A stretch of 64,000 bases of DNA from CAVTWS01 sp963732655 (GTDB lineage Bacteria > Actinomycetota > Acidimicrobiia > Acidimicrobiales > SHLQ01), in assembly GCA_963732655.1 (NCBI GenBank), contig CAVTAI010000005.1, forward strand, positions 248,001-312,000, read 5' to 3'. Position 1 is the stretch's first letter; each line of letters starts with the position of its first letter. Positions 9,795-19,424 of this stretch are shown here, in pieces. Both the position numbers and the translations under genes were made by a program. The notes beneath the pieces are model-generated. The model saw only the letters and a list, made by a program, of their open reading frames with translations. It was not told the origin of the DNA and made no database searches.

Positions 9795-12245
9795 TCACGC
9801 GCGGATCCGGGTTCCGGCCGGGTCGAAGACCGCGTCTCGGGGCTGGACCCGGGCCGATATCCATTCGCCGAAGACCTCCACCTCGACCGCTTGGCCCGCC
9901 GCCGTCGCTGCGGGTAGGTAGGCGAAGGCGATCGACTCGCGGATCCGGAATCCGAATCCACCCGAGGTCACGCGGCCGACGATCGCTCCATCGACCCGGA
10001 CGGGCTCGGACCCTTGTGTCACGGCCAGCCGATCGGCGAGCAGGAGCGTGCGCAGCCGGCGATCCAGCTGACCGGACTTGACCTGGGCCAAGGCCTCACG
10101 GCCGACGAAGTCCCCCTTGTCCAGCTTCACGGCGAAGCCGAGACCAGCGTGGTACGGCGTGTCCTCCGGCGAGATGTCCGACCCCCATGCCCGATAGGCC
10201 TTCTCGACTCGAAGGGCGTCGATGGCGCGGTACCCGCCGGCGACCAGGCCGTGACCGCGGCCGGCCTCCCAGAGAAGGTCCCACAAAGCGGCGCCGTACT
10301 CGGAGGGAACGTACAACTCCCACCCGAGCTCGCCGACGTAGGTCACGCGACTTGCGATCAGCGGGACAGGTCCGATGTTCAGCCGCTGAGCGGTGAGGTA
10401 GGGAAAGGTGGCGTTGTCGAGCGGGGTCGTGGTGTGGGGCTGCAGCAGCTCCCGGGTCGACGGGCCCCACATGCCGAAGCACGCGTAGGCCGACGTCACG
10501 TCGGTGAGCACGGTGCCGTCGCCCTCGGGCAGCGCCTGCTGCTGCTTGCGCAACCACCCCAGGTCATGCGCACCGAACGCGGTGCCAGTCACCAGGAGGT
10601 AGCGCCGCTCGGCCAGCCGGGTGACCGTCAGGTCGCACTCGATCCCGCCGCGGTCGTTGCACAACTGCGTGTAGACGATCGATCCGATCGGCGCGTCGAC
10701 GTCGTTGGCGCACACACGTTGGAGGAACTCCACGACCGACGGCCCGGCCGCCTCGATCTTGGAGAAGGACGTCTCGTCGAACAACGTGGCGGTGGTCGTG
10801 CAGGCGAGCGCCTCACAGCCGATGGCGGGCGACCAGTGATGACCGGACCATCCTCGAGGTCGCAGCGTTTCGTCGCCGGTCATCGCGTTGGGTTCGAACC
10901 AGTTCGGTCGCTCCCACATCGACTTCTCACCGAACGAACAGCCGAGCGCAGCGAGCCGGTCGTAGGCGGGGGAGCGCCGCAGGGGCCGGCCGGCGTGGCG
11001 CTCCTCGTTGGGATAGTGGATGTCGTAGTAGCTCGAGTACACCTCGACGACGCGGTCGCGACTGAACTCGCGGCTCCGGTACTGGGGACCGAATCGGCGG
11101 ATGTCCATTCGCCACACATCGAAGGTCGGCTCGCCGTCGAGGATCCACTCGGCCATGACCCGGCCGATGCCCCCGGCGCCGGCGATGCCGTGGGCGCAGA
11201 AACCGGCGGCGACGTAGAAACCGTGCACCTCGCTCTCGCCGAGGATGAAATCGTTGTCCGGCGTGAAACCCTCGGGCCCGTTGAGCAGCTTCACGATCCC
11301 CGCTCCCTCCACGGCAGGCACCCGTTTCACGGCGTTGGCCATCAGGGGGGTGAAGCGGTCCCAGTCGTCGGGAAGCAACTTGTGGTTGAAGTCCTCGGGG
11401 ACGCCGTGAAGGGACCACGGCATGGGGTTCCGCTCGTAACCGCCGAGCAGCAGGCCCTGGCCCTCGCGCCGGAAGTACACCAGGTTGTCGGGATCGCGGA
11501 GTTGGGTGACGGAATCGTCGACGCCCTCGATCGGTTCGGTCACCAGGTATTGATGGGCCATGGGCACGATCGGGACGTTCACCCCCGCGAGGGCGGCGAC
11601 CTGCGGCGTGTACATTCCGCAGGCGGCGACCACGACCTCGGCCTCGATGGTGCCGTGGTCGGTCACCACGCCGCGGCAGCGGTCGTCGCGCACGATGACC
11701 CCCGTGACCCGTGCACCCTGACAGACCGTGACGCCGCGGCGCCGCGCGGCCGCCGCGAACGAGTAGGCGAGGCCGCTCGGGTCGAGGTACCCGTCGGTCG
11801 GGAGGAACACGCCGCCGAGCACGCCGTCGAGTGACATGAGTGGGAAGTGCGAGCGACACTCCTCCGGCGACAGCATCTCCATCGGCAGGCCGAACGTCTT
11901 GGCCCAGCCGAACTGGCGCCGCAGTTCGTCGAGGCGCTCCGGGGTTGCCGCGATCCGCAAGGATCCGACCTCGTGCCAACCCGGCGTGTAGCCGTTCTCG
12001 GAGGACTCGGCGTGGAGGCGGCGGTACACCTCGACGCTGTGCATCATCATCCGGGTGAGGGGCAGGCTCGACCGCAGCTGGCCGACCAGCCCCGCCGAGT
12101 GGAATGTCGACCCGCTCGTCAGCTCGGCCCGGTCGACGATGACGATGTCGGTCTCACCGCGTTCGGCGAGGTGGTAGGCGATCGACGTGCCACCGACGCC
12201 ACCTCCGATGATCACGATGCGTGCTCGGCTCGGAACGGTGGTCAT
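9795..12245 (-). CDS. Dimethylglycine/sarcosine dehydrogenase-like flavoprotein with folate domain
   Basis: An 816-residue protein in three parts. Residues 1-370 are a DAO-type FAD domain (IVIIGGGVGGTSIAYHLAERG; the SGSTFHSAG stretch fits the site where family members attach FAD to a His). Residues about 370-430 are a FAO-M linker. Residues about 430-816 are GCV_T/GCV_T_C aminomethyltransferase-like folate domains (YVGELGWELYVP, DALRVEKAYRAWG). Family members oxidatively demethylate dimethylglycine or sarcosine and hand the one-carbon unit to tetrahydrofolate. The start ATG 12245 overlaps the kinase stop by four bases. The exact N-methyl substrate is not fixed by the sequence; the neighbouring permease and choline-kinase-like gene suggest choline breakdown or a related amine. 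Confidence 0.85.
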   Translation of the reverse strand: MTTVPSRARIVIIGGGVGGTSIAYHLAERGETDIVIVDRAELTSGSTFHSAGLVGQLRSSLPLTRMMMHSVEVYRRLHAESSENGYTPGWHEVGSLRIAATPERLDELRRQFGWAKTFGLPMEMLSPEECRSHFPLMSLDGVLGGVFLPTDGYLDPSGLAYSFAAAARRRGVTVCQGARVTGVIVRDDRCRGVVTDHGTIEAEVVVAACGMYTPQVAALAGVNVPIVPMAHQYLVTEPIEGVDDSVTQLRDPDNLVYFRREGQGLLLGGYERNPMPWSLHGVPEDFNHKLLPDDWDRFTPLMANAVKRVPAVEGAGIVKLLNGPEGFTPDNDFILGESEVHGFYVAAGFCAHGIAGAGGIGRVMAEWILDGEPTFDVWRMDIRRFGPQYRSREFSRDRVVEVYSSYYDIHYPNEERHAGRPLRRSPAYDRLAALGCSFGEKSMWERPNWFEPNAMTGDETLRPRGWSGHHWSPAIGCEALACTTTATLFDETSFSKIEAAGPSVVEFLQRVCANDVDAPIGSIVYTQLCNDRGGIECDLTVTRLAERRYLLVTGTAFGAHDLGWLRKQQQALPEGDGTVLTDVTSAYACFGMWGPSTRELLQPHTTTPLDNATFPYLTAQRLNIGPVPLIASRVTYVGELGWELYVPSEYGAALWDLLWEAGRGHGLVAGGYRAIDALRVEKAYRAWGSDISPEDTPYHAGLGFAVKLDKGDFVGREALAQVKSGQLDRRLRTLLLADRLAVTQGSEPVRVDGAIVGRVTSGGFGFRIRESIAFAYLPAATAAGQAVEVEVFGEWISARVQPRDAVFDPAGTRIRA

Positions 12246-13180
12246 CGCGGATCTTTCGGCTCGGTCGTTGTGGCGGCAACGAGGAGGTCGTCGAATTCGG
12301 GGAGGGAGGCGTTGGCCAGCAGGCGCTCGGCATGCGTGGCGGCGTACGACGTGTAGTCGAAGTCGAGGGTGGAGATGCCCAGTTGGACGACCGCCCACAT
12401 GGCCTCGCGGAAGTCGGACATGATCTTCATGAGCCGCAGTCGGGCGAGGCGTCGCGGCGTCACCGTGCCGAAGTAGGCCTCGACAAAGCCCTCCTCCGCG
12501 GCGGGCTCCAGTTCGTTGTTCACGGCGAAGTTCCCGAGGTCGAAGTAGCGATCGTTGTTGCCGGCGTACTCCCAGTCGAGCAGCCAGATGTGGTTGCTCG
12601 CATCGCGGAGGAAGTTGGCGGTGAGCATGTCGTTGTGGCACGGCGACGAAGGTTCGGGGTCAGCGAGGAACGCCGCTTCGATCCGGGCCGCCACTTCGGC
12701 CGCCTGCCCGAACCAGGGAGGCTCGGGCACGCCCCGGGTCCGGGCCGCCGCGAGGTGGAGCTGCGGCACCCGAAAGGCGTCGAAGTCGCCGGCGAGCGGA
12801 CCGGTGCCGTGGAACCGTCGGAGATGGTCGGCGACCTGGGGCAGGTGGTCGGGGCCGGACAGCGCGCCAGCGGTCACCGCTGATGCCTCGACGAATCGTG
12901 TCACCAGGTAGCCCTCGGGTTCGAGGAAGGCGACCACCTCGGGCCCGAACCCGAGGGCCGCGGCCCGGCGGGCGGCGTCGAGCTCGTCCCGACGCCGTAT
13001 CTCCAACAGCTCGGTGTCCTTGCCGGCGAGGCGGAGCACGAATCGTTCGTGGTCGACGTCGACCAGGATGTTGCGATTGGTGATGCCACCATCGAGCGAC
13101 CCGACGACCCGAGCTCTCCCCGCCCAACCGGTGATCCGGTCGAGCAAGGGAGAGACGTCCGGTGTCGCCGGGTCGTGCAC
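12242..13180 (-). CDS. Choline/ethanolamine kinase-like phosphotransferase
   Basis: A 312-residue APH/choline kinase fold protein. The catalytic loop PCHNDMLTANFL carries the Brenner-type HND, and the metal-binding WLLDWEYAGNNDRYFDLGNF is close to that of LicA and eukaryotic choline kinases. The N-terminal half gives the nucleotide lobe (GGITNRNILV). It starts with GTG 13180, seven bases after the permease stop, and overlaps the DMGDH-like gene by four bases, so it is translated with them. Choline, ethanolamine or an amino alcohol is the probable acceptor; a thiamine- or sugar-directed role cannot be excluded. Confidence 0.8.
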   Translation of the reverse strand: MHDPATPDVSPLLDRITGWAGRARVVGSLDGGITNRNILVDVDHERFVLRLAGKDTELLEIRRRDELDAARRAAALGFGPEVVAFLEPEGYLVTRFVEASAVTAGALSGPDHLPQVADHLRRFHGTGPLAGDFDAFRVPQLHLAAARTRGVPEPPWFGQAAEVAARIEAAFLADPEPSSPCHNDMLTANFLRDASNHIWLLDWEYAGNNDRYFDLGNFAVNNELEPAAEEGFVEAYFGTVTPRRLARLRLMKIMSDFREAMWAVVQLGISTLDFDYTSYAATHAERLLANASLPEFDDLLVAATTTEPKDPR

Positions 13181-13187
13181 CGTTGGA

Positions 13188-14852
13188 TCAGCCGAACTCG
13201 CCGAGCTCGTGCTCGATCGCCGCGAGCTCCTCAGGTGTGCCCTGGACCTTCGGGCCGACGAACCACTTGCGACCGGAGAACTGCCAGTACAGCCAGAACA
13301 CCACGGCGGAGCCGATGATCAGCGGACCGGTGAAGTTGAAGTTGTTCTGCTTGAAGAACACGTTTCCGGCACCATCGTCGAGGAAGCGGTTGTCGTCGCC
13401 CCACGGAGTCCAGAACGGCCAGAAGAGCGGAGCGAAGAACAACACCGTGATCAAGGCGATCCAGGTGATGGCGGTCCACCCCACCAGCTTGTGCCGACCC
13501 TTGAGGTTCCACGGCCCGACCTGGAAGTTGGGGTTGGTGATGCGCAGGTAGATCGGGATGGCGTAGGAGATGTAGAGGCCGATCACACAGATGCCGGTCA
13601 TGGCGAAGAACGCGGTGGAATAACGACCGGCTCCCTCGCCTCGGACGTACAGCGAGGTTGCGCCGACGATGGCGGAGAGGGTGACGCCGAGCCAGATCGA
13701 GTTCGTTGGGGTGCGTGTCCGCGGGTTGATCCGGTGCCAGAACTGGCTACCCGGGAGTGCTCCGTCACGACTGAAGGCGTAGATCATTCGGCTGTTCGCG
13801 GTCACCGACGCCATGCCGCAGAAGAACTGCGCCACGATGGCGATGAAGACGAGGAACTTCGCCGAGGCGTCACCGACGGCGGAGTCGATGAGTCGCGGCG
13901 CCGCGTTGATCAGGAACGGGTCGTCGGGCCCGCCGAACGCGATGGGCCCGTAGAGCTCGGGGTCGTCCGGGATGGCCTGGGTCATCGCCAGGTTCAAGAA
14001 GAAGGCGGCGATGGCGGACACATAGATCGATCGCACGATGGCCTTCGGAGCTTCGGTGCGAGCGCCGATCGTCTCCTCGCTCACATGGGCCGAGGCGTCG
14101 AACCCGGTGATCGTGTACTGGGCGAGCAGCAGGCCGAGTCCGAACAGGTATACGGAGATGAACGCCCCTCCTGTCCAGCCCGTGAGTCCGGGAGGCGCCT
14201 GGTCGAACACCGAGCTGAGGCCCCGTGTGTTGTCGGGTGCGATCATCAGGACGAGGAAGATGACCACGACACCGGCCACGTGCCACCAGACGCTGACGTC
14301 GCCGAGGATCCTCACGACCTGCACCCCGAACGTGTTCAGCAGGCCATGGGCGATCAGGACGAGCAGGAAGATCACGAAGACGTTGCCGACGGTGAGGTTG
14401 AAGCTGTCGTCGAACATCCGGATGAAGTACCCGATGAACACGGCGAGCGCGTAGTCGACGCTGGCGATGACCCCGATCTGTCCGAGCAGGTTGAACCAGC
14501 CGGTGAACCAGGCCCACCGGGCGCCGTTGCGGTTCTCGCCGGCTAACTTCGCCGACCAGTAGTAGAGGCCCCCAGCCGTCGGGTAGGCCGAGCAGATCTC
14601 CCCCATGGCCATGCCGACGAGCAGGGCGAAGAACCCGACGATGATCCAGCCGAGCGTGATCACCCGCGGCCCGCCGGTGACCATGCCGAGCCAGTAGCTG
14701 GTCATGCCGCCGGCCAGGATCGAGATGATCGAGAAGCTGATGGCGAAGTTGGAGAACCAACCCAACCCCCGTTTCAGCTCCTGGGCGTATCCGAGCTCGT
14801 GCAACTGCTGGATGTCGGCATGCACGGTGGCCGCTCTGTCTTCATCAGCCAT
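13188..14852 (-). CDS. APC-family amino acid/choline-type permease
   Basis: A 554-residue membrane protein with about 12 hydrophobic segments. The opening GLGWFSNFAISFSIISIL and the loop YPTAGGLYYWSAKLA are the signatures of the APC superfamily, amino-acid/choline transporter (ACT) branch, which carries GABA, choline and ethanolamine. Both ends are cytoplasmic by the positive-inside rule. ATG 14852 is preceded by a strong AGGGGGAAAC. It lies 41 bases after the SDR stop and seven before the kinase start, so it is the uptake step of this operon. The substrate is inferred from neighbours only. Confidence 0.85.
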   Translation of the reverse strand: MADEDRAATVHADIQQLHELGYAQELKRGLGWFSNFAISFSIISILAGGMTSYWLGMVTGGPRVITLGWIIVGFFALLVGMAMGEICSAYPTAGGLYYWSAKLAGENRNGARWAWFTGWFNLLGQIGVIASVDYALAVFIGYFIRMFDDSFNLTVGNVFVIFLLVLIAHGLLNTFGVQVVRILGDVSVWWHVAGVVVIFLVLMIAPDNTRGLSSVFDQAPPGLTGWTGGAFISVYLFGLGLLLAQYTITGFDASAHVSEETIGARTEAPKAIVRSIYVSAIAAFFLNLAMTQAIPDDPELYGPIAFGGPDDPFLINAAPRLIDSAVGDASAKFLVFIAIVAQFFCGMASVTANSRMIYAFSRDGALPGSQFWHRINPRTRTPTNSIWLGVTLSAIVGATSLYVRGEGAGRYSTAFFAMTGICVIGLYISYAIPIYLRITNPNFQVGPWNLKGRHKLVGWTAITWIALITVLFFAPLFWPFWTPWGDDNRFLDDGAGNVFFKQNNFNFTGPLIIGSAVVFWLYWQFSGRKWFVGPKVQGTPEELAAIEHELGEFG

Positions 14853-14893
14853 GTTTCCCCCTTGGTCGTGTGTTGGTGGTGCCTAGGTGCCGG

Positions 14894-15670
14894 TCATTCG
14901 GGCGTCACGTAGGTGGAGGAGATGCCTCCATCGACGATCAACGAGGCGCCGGTCATGTAGGACGAGTCGTCCGAGGCGAGGAACAGCGCGGCCTTCACCA
15001 TCTCGTCAGCCTCCCCGAAACGACCCATGGGGATGTGAACGAGACGCCGGTTGCGTTTGGCATCGTCGGACAGGAACTTGGCGAGCAGCGGGGTCATCAC
15101 CGGACCGGGACACAAGGCGTTGCACCGGATCGCTCGACGGGCGTAGATCGCGGCGGTCTCGCGGGTCATGGCGAGGACCCCTCCCTTGGAGGCGGTGTAA
15201 GCAATCTGTGCAGTGGCTGCGCCCATGTGCGCAACGAAGCTGGCCACGTTGACGATCGAGCCGCCACCCGACGCCTCCATGGCGGGCACACCGTGTTTGG
15301 TGCAGAGGAACACGCCCTTCAGGTTGATGTCGAGCGTGCGGTGCCAGGTGTCCTCGTCCGTGGCGACGGGGTCGTCGTCGCCAGCGAGCATCACGCCGGC
15401 GTTGTTGTACAACACGTGGAGACCGCCGAAGTGGTCGACGGTCGCGGCGACCATGGCCGCGACCTGGGCGCTGTCCGAGACGTCGACGCCGATGCTCACG
15501 GCATCGTGGCCGGCGCTCGTGATGGAGTCGGCCACCGAGCGAGCGGCGTCGGCATCGACATCGGCGACCATCACGCGGGCACCCTCCGAGGCGAAGAGCT
15601 CACACCCCAGGCGACCCATCCCGGCCGCGCCCCCGGTGATGATCGCGACCTTGCCGGCGAGTCGCCCCAC
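14894..15670 (-). CDS. SDR-family NAD(P)-dependent oxidoreductase, first gene of the amine operon
   Basis: A 258-residue classical short-chain dehydrogenase. It has the cofactor motif TGGAAGMG near residue 10, D at the end of beta-2 (VADVDAD, suggesting NAD), NNAG, Ser in NVASF and the catalytic YTASK. GTG 15670 is chosen because GGGAGG lies six bases before it, while longer versions have no such site. As the first gene of the minus-strand operon it probably oxidises an alcohol intermediate, such as a gamma-glutamyl amino alcohol, before the divergent aldehyde dehydrogenase; that order of reactions is inference. Confidence 0.85.
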   Translation of the reverse strand: MGRLAGKVAIITGGAAGMGRLGCELFASEGARVMVADVDADAARSVADSITSAGHDAVSIGVDVSDSAQVAAMVAATVDHFGGLHVLYNNAGVMLAGDDDPVATDEDTWHRTLDINLKGVFLCTKHGVPAMEASGGGSIVNVASFVAHMGAATAQIAYTASKGGVLAMTRETAAIYARRAIRCNALCPGPVMTPLLAKFLSDDAKRNRRLVHIPMGRFGEADEMVKAALFLASDDSSYMTGASLIVDGGISSTYVTPE

Positions 15671-15789
15671 AAAGCCTCCCCTGCCGTGCTGCGAGGCTGG
15701 CGACACTAGCGCCGGCTCGCGGATCGTGCCAGGGTCACGCGAGCACATCGTTCGTTCCTGAAGGCAGGGACGACGAAAGGAGCGTTGTG
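15671..15789. promoter_or_regulatory. Divergent promoter region of the amine operon and the aldehyde dehydrogenase
   Basis: A 119-base non-coding stretch between two start codons pointing away from each other. It must hold the promoters of both the eight-gene minus-strand operon and the plus-strand aldehyde dehydrogenase. A clear AAAGGAG ribosome site lies at 15776-15782. I see no long inverted repeat that would mark an operator, and no regulator gene is next to it. Confidence 0.5.
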
Positions 15790-17151
15790 ATGGCGTGGTC
15801 GGTAGTGGATCCGTCGACCGAGGCGGTCATCGCCGAGCTCGAGCTCGCCGGTCCCGAGTCGGTCGATGTCGTGGTTTCGCGCGCCAAGGCGGCGTTTCCG
15901 GCCTGGTCGGCGATGGCTCCCGCCGATCGGGCGCGCCTGATGCGCCGCTTCGCCGAATGCGTCGCCGACCACGGCGAGGAGCTGGCACGCCTCGAGAGTC
16001 GCAACGTCGGCAAGCCGATCGACGGTGCCCGGTGGGAGGCCGCTGCCGTGAGCGACGTCCTGCACTACTACGCCGGCGCGGTGGACAAGCACCTCGGTCA
16101 CACCTACCCGGTGTCGGGTGGGGTGGCGATGACCTTCAACGAGCCGCTCGGTGTCTGCGGATTGATCGTGCCGTGGAACTACCCGATGATGATCGCCGCG
16201 TGGAAGCTCGGCCCTGCCCTGGCGTGTGGCAACACGGTCGTGCTCAAACCGTCCGAGCTCACGCCGCTGACTGCCCTGCGGCTCGGGGAGCTGGCGCTCG
16301 ACTCGGGGATCCCCGAGGGTGTCGTGAACGTCCTCGTCGGCAACGGAGCCGACGCCGGACAGAGGCTGGTCGAGCACCCCGACGTGGCCAAGATCGGCTT
16401 CACGGGGTCGACGCTCGTCGGCCAACAGATCATGGTGACCGCCGCGGCGACGCTGAAGCGCATCACGCTCGAGCTCGGCGGAAAGAGCGCCTGCATCGTG
16501 TTCGCCGATGCCGACCTCGAAGCGGCCGCGGCCGGGGTCGTCGGCGCGACCTACGACAACTCCGGCCAGGACTGCTGCGCCCGGGGACGGTTCCTGGTCG
16601 AGCGTTCGGTGTACGACCAGGTTGTCGACCTGGTCGTCCAGGCATCGCAGGCGGTGCGCACCGGACCGCCGAGCGACGCAGCCTCCACCATGGGCCCGCT
16701 CGTGTCGGCTGCTCACCTGGCCAAAGTGCGTTCGTTCATCGACGGCTCCAGCCACGTCGCGTACCAGGGCGAGGTGCCGCCGGGACCGGGGTTCTGGTTC
16801 CCGCCCACCGTGCTCGCCGACGTCGATCCTTCCTCACGGGTTGCCCAGGAAGAAGTGTTCGGCCCGGTCGTCGGCCTCATCCCGTTCGACAGCGAGGCTG
16901 ACGCCGTCCGGATCGCCAACGCCACGGCGTTCGGACTGTCGGGTTCGGTCTGGACCCGCGATGGCGCGAGAGGCCTGCGCGTGGCCCGGGCCCTGCAGAG
17001 CGGCACCTTGTCGATCAACTCCAACTCGTCGGTGCGGTATTCGACGCCGTTCGGTGGCGTCAAGCAGAGTGGATTGGGCCGAGACCTGTCGATGGCGGCG
17101 ATGGACCACTACTCGGACACCAAGACGGTGTTCATCAGCACGACCGGCTGA
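15790..17151 (+). CDS. Aldehyde dehydrogenase family protein (amino-aldehyde type)
   Basis: A 453-residue NAD(P)-dependent aldehyde dehydrogenase. The N-terminal region has PWNYPMMIAAWKLGPALACGN, the catalytic Glu sits in LELGGKSA, the catalytic Cys in NSGQDCCARG, and the C-terminal FGGVKQSGLGRD closes the fold. It is most like betaine-aldehyde and 4-aminobutyraldehyde dehydrogenases (PuuC/PatD type). It is divergent from the amine operon and shares its promoter region, so it probably oxidises the aldehyde made there. ATG 15790 is preferred to the GTG three bases earlier for better spacing to AAAGGAG; both fit. Confidence 0.88.
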   Translation: MAWSVVDPSTEAVIAELELAGPESVDVVVSRAKAAFPAWSAMAPADRARLMRRFAECVADHGEELARLESRNVGKPIDGARWEAAAVSDVLHYYAGAVDKHLGHTYPVSGGVAMTFNEPLGVCGLIVPWNYPMMIAAWKLGPALACGNTVVLKPSELTPLTALRLGELALDSGIPEGVVNVLVGNGADAGQRLVEHPDVAKIGFTGSTLVGQQIMVTAAATLKRITLELGGKSACIVFADADLEAAAAGVVGATYDNSGQDCCARGRFLVERSVYDQVVDLVVQASQAVRTGPPSDAASTMGPLVSAAHLAKVRSFIDGSSHVAYQGEVPPGPGFWFPPTVLADVDPSSRVAQEEVFGPVVGLIPFDSEADAVRIANATAFGLSGSVWTRDGARGLRVARALQSGTLSINSNSSVRYSTPFGGVKQSGLGRDLSMAAMDHYSDTKTVFISTTG

Positions 17152-17228
17152 TCGCTACTTCTCGATGTCGAATCGCATGCCTGATGCTCGTCACCGGACG
17201 GTGGCCGGATTGGCGTAGGTTCTCTGCC

Positions 17229-17930
17229 GTGACCGCCACTGTGCCGCCCCTGCGCAAAGCCCTACGGCGCAAGGCCCCGGGGCTGGCGATCGAACGGGAG
17301 CTGTGGGCGGGCGGGCACGACATCGTCGTCGGCATCGACGAGGTGGGCAAGGGCGCATGGGCGGGTCCACTGACGCTGGTGGCCGCCGTCGTCCCCGCCG
17401 ATCGGCGGGTCTACAAGGTCCGCGATTCCAAGCTGCTGACCGAGATGGAGCGGGAGGCGATGCACGACCGCCTGTCGACGTGGTGCCGGGCCTGGGCGGT
17501 GGGTCACGCCAGCCCCGAGGAATGCGACGATCTCGGCATGAGCGAGGCGCAGCGCCTCGCCGCTCGTCGCGCCCTCGACGACCTCGGGCTCGAGCCGTCG
17601 AGGGTGCTGGTCGACGGCAACTGGGACTTCGTGGGCCGCGGGATCACCCGCACGATCGTCAAGGGTGATCGGACCAGCCTGTCGATCGCCACCGCGTCGG
17701 TACTGGCCAAGGTGACGCGCGACCGGATCATGCGGAGCGCCGCCGAGCGCTACCCGGGCTACGCCTTCGAGTCGAACAAGGGGTACCCGTGCCCGACCCA
17801 CCGGGCCCATCTGCAGGTCGCCGGGCCCACCGACTTCCACCGCCACACCTGGGCCTGCATGGACGAGTTGCCGTTCGTCGGACTCGAGCGTCGCCGCCGT
17901 CCGGATCCCCAAGGGACACTGTTCGCGTGA
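17229..17930 (+). CDS. rnhB: Ribonuclease HII
   Basis: A 233-residue enzyme that removes ribonucleotides and RNA primers from RNA-DNA hybrids. The catalytic acidic pair is in GIDEVGKGAWAGP (D37, E38), with further acidic residues in VLVDGNWDF and in the SIATASVLAKVTRD stretch, and the closing NKGYPCPTHRAHL typical of the family. Length fits the family. The GTG at 17229 is chosen because the earlier ATG would add a non-conserved lead. Its last four bases overlap the start of a small membrane protein. Confidence 0.92.
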   Translation: MTATVPPLRKALRRKAPGLAIERELWAGGHDIVVGIDEVGKGAWAGPLTLVAAVVPADRRVYKVRDSKLLTEMEREAMHDRLSTWCRAWAVGHASPEECDDLGMSEAQRLAARRALDDLGLEPSRVLVDGNWDFVGRGITRTIVKGDRTSLSIATASVLAKVTRDRIMRSAAERYPGYAFESNKGYPCPTHRAHLQVAGPTDFHRHTWACMDELPFVGLERRRRPDPQGTLFA

Positions 17931-18301
17931 ACCCGCGTCGTTCTGCTCTCCTGGTCGCCGCGTTCGTGGCCTGGACCGTCTTCGTGTGGACGACCCGCAT
18001 CCGCAACGTCGTCGGGGACGACGACGCGTCGAGCGCCACGAGGGCGACGGCGATCGTCACGTCGGTGGCGTTGATCGCCCTGGCGGCGGCGGTGGCGGTG
18101 GCGCTGATGACGCGCCGACTATGGCTGCGGGAGTCGCTGATGGCCATGGGCGCGCTGACGGTGGCGGTGTGGCTCGTACGCGGCACGGGCATCGTCGTGG
18201 GCGACCGCAGCGTGGCGTTCAAGGTCGTCCACGTCGTGTTGGCGCTGATCTCGATCGCCCTGGCCTTCGCCACGTGGCCGCGCCGTCGAGTTCCCGCCTA
18301 G
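17927..18301 (+). CDS. Small integral membrane protein
   Basis: A 124-residue protein with four hydrophobic segments (about residues 6-20, 42-60, 70-88 and 100-118) separated by short charged loops, and an Arg-rich C-terminus. It starts with GTG 17927, overlapping the rnhB stop by four bases, so it is translationally coupled. I do not recognise a family. The gene 13 bases downstream encodes a NifU-N protein, but nothing in the sequence ties it to either neighbour beyond the shared transcript. Confidence 0.7.
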   Translation: MNPRRSALLVAAFVAWTVFVWTTRIRNVVGDDDASSATRATAIVTSVALIALAAAVAVALMTRRLWLRESLMAMGALTVAVWLVRGTGIVVGDRSVAFKVVHVVLALISIALAFATWPRRRVPA

Positions 18302-18313
18302 CCTCGCAGTTCT

Positions 18314-18649
18314 ATGGGACAGCCCGTCAGCGTCATCGAGAAGGCATCGTCGAAGCCCGGGGTGGTGCGGTTCTCCACCAACCGGGTCATCAGCGGCACC
18401 GGTCACGACTACTTCGCCTCCGCCGACCAGGCGGTCGGTGAGACCCCGTCGGCGGAGCTGGCTCGCCGGATCTTCGCCCGCGGCGGGGTGTCGACGGTGC
18501 ACATCAACGGCAGCGTCGTCACTGTCTCGTTCGACCGCGGGGGCAGCGAAGGTGTGGCCGACATCATCGCCAACCTGTACACGTACTACACCCCCGGCGT
18601 GCTCCCACCGACCGACGAGGAGCTCCTCGGAGCGACCGCCGAGGGCTAG
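18314..18649 (+). CDS. NifU N-terminal (Nfu_N) domain protein
   Basis: A 111-residue protein. The stretch FSTNRVISGTGHDYFASADQA followed by PSAELARRIFARGGVSTVHI matches the Nfu_N/scaffold domain found at the start of Nfu iron-sulfur carriers; the C-terminal CxxC NifU domain is absent. Standalone forms are common in actinobacteria and their role is unclear. ATG 18314 is 13 bases after the membrane protein stop. Its TAG overlaps the last bases of the convergent LLM gene (18646-18649) by four bases. Confidence 0.8.
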   Translation: MGQPVSVIEKASSKPGVVRFSTNRVISGTGHDYFASADQAVGETPSAELARRIFARGGVSTVHINGSVVTVSFDRGGSEGVADIIANLYTYYTPGVLPPTDEELLGATAEG

Positions 18650-19411
18650 TTGACTGCTGCGGCGGCCATCCAGCGTTCCGCGGGGCTGAGGTCGAACGGC
18701 GCGCTCGAGCATCACGATCACATGGTCAGCCCCTGCGGCCTGATAGTCGGGCAGGGTGGCGGGGTCCTCCTGGGCGCCGACCGCGACGGTCCGCTCGATC
18801 TCGCGAGGATCGCGGCCCAGGCGCTCGCACCACTCGTCGAGCACCTTGCTCTTGGCGGCGAAGTGCTCGGGTGGTCCGAAGGTGTTCCAGGCCTGGGCGT
18901 GCTCCGCGACGAGGCGGAGCGTCTTCTTCTCCCCCGAGCCCCCGATCAGGATCGGTAGGTCGCCCACGGGTGCCGGGTTGAGCCGGTCGAGGCGGGCCCG
19001 GATGCGGGGAAGGGCCTCGCCGAGCGCGGCGAGCCGGGAGCCGGCGGTGCCGAACTCGAACCCGTACTCGTCGTAGTCGCGTTCGAACCAGCCGGAACCC
19101 AGCCCGAGGTAGAAGCGACCGCCGGACAGGTGGTCGATGGTCCGGGCCATGTCGGCCAGCAAGTCGGGGTTCCGGTAGGAATTGCAGCCGACGAGCATGC
19201 CGAAGTGGGCCTGGGTCGTCTCCACGGCCATCGCAGCGAGCAGGGTCCAGCCCTCGAAGTGAGCGGCATCAGGGTCACCGTGGAGCGGGTAGAAGTGGTC
19301 CCACGTCCAGATGCTGTCGAGTCCCATGGCGTCGGCTTCTCGCCAGGTGCGCCGGAGCTCGTCGGTGGTGGTGGCCTGCGGTTGGATCTGTACGCCGATG
19401 CGGGTGGTCAT
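18646..19411 (-). CDS. LLM class (F420-type) flavin oxidoreductase, frameshifted at its end
   Basis: About 255 residues of the luciferase-like TIM-barrel family. Signs are IGVQIQPQATTTDELRRTW at the start, IWTWDHFYPLHGD, GMLVGCNSYRNPDLLA and GGRFYLGLGSGWFERDYDEYG, as in mycobacterial F420-dependent enzymes. After HVIVMLE (near 18700) the frame continues into sequence antisense to the next gene, whereas shifting one base gives APFDLSPAERWM and a TAG at 18646 that abuts the convergent neighbour. One extra base in a gcgcgc run explains this. The substrate is unknown. Confidence 0.78.
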
Positions 19412-19424
19412 GGTTCTGAGTCTG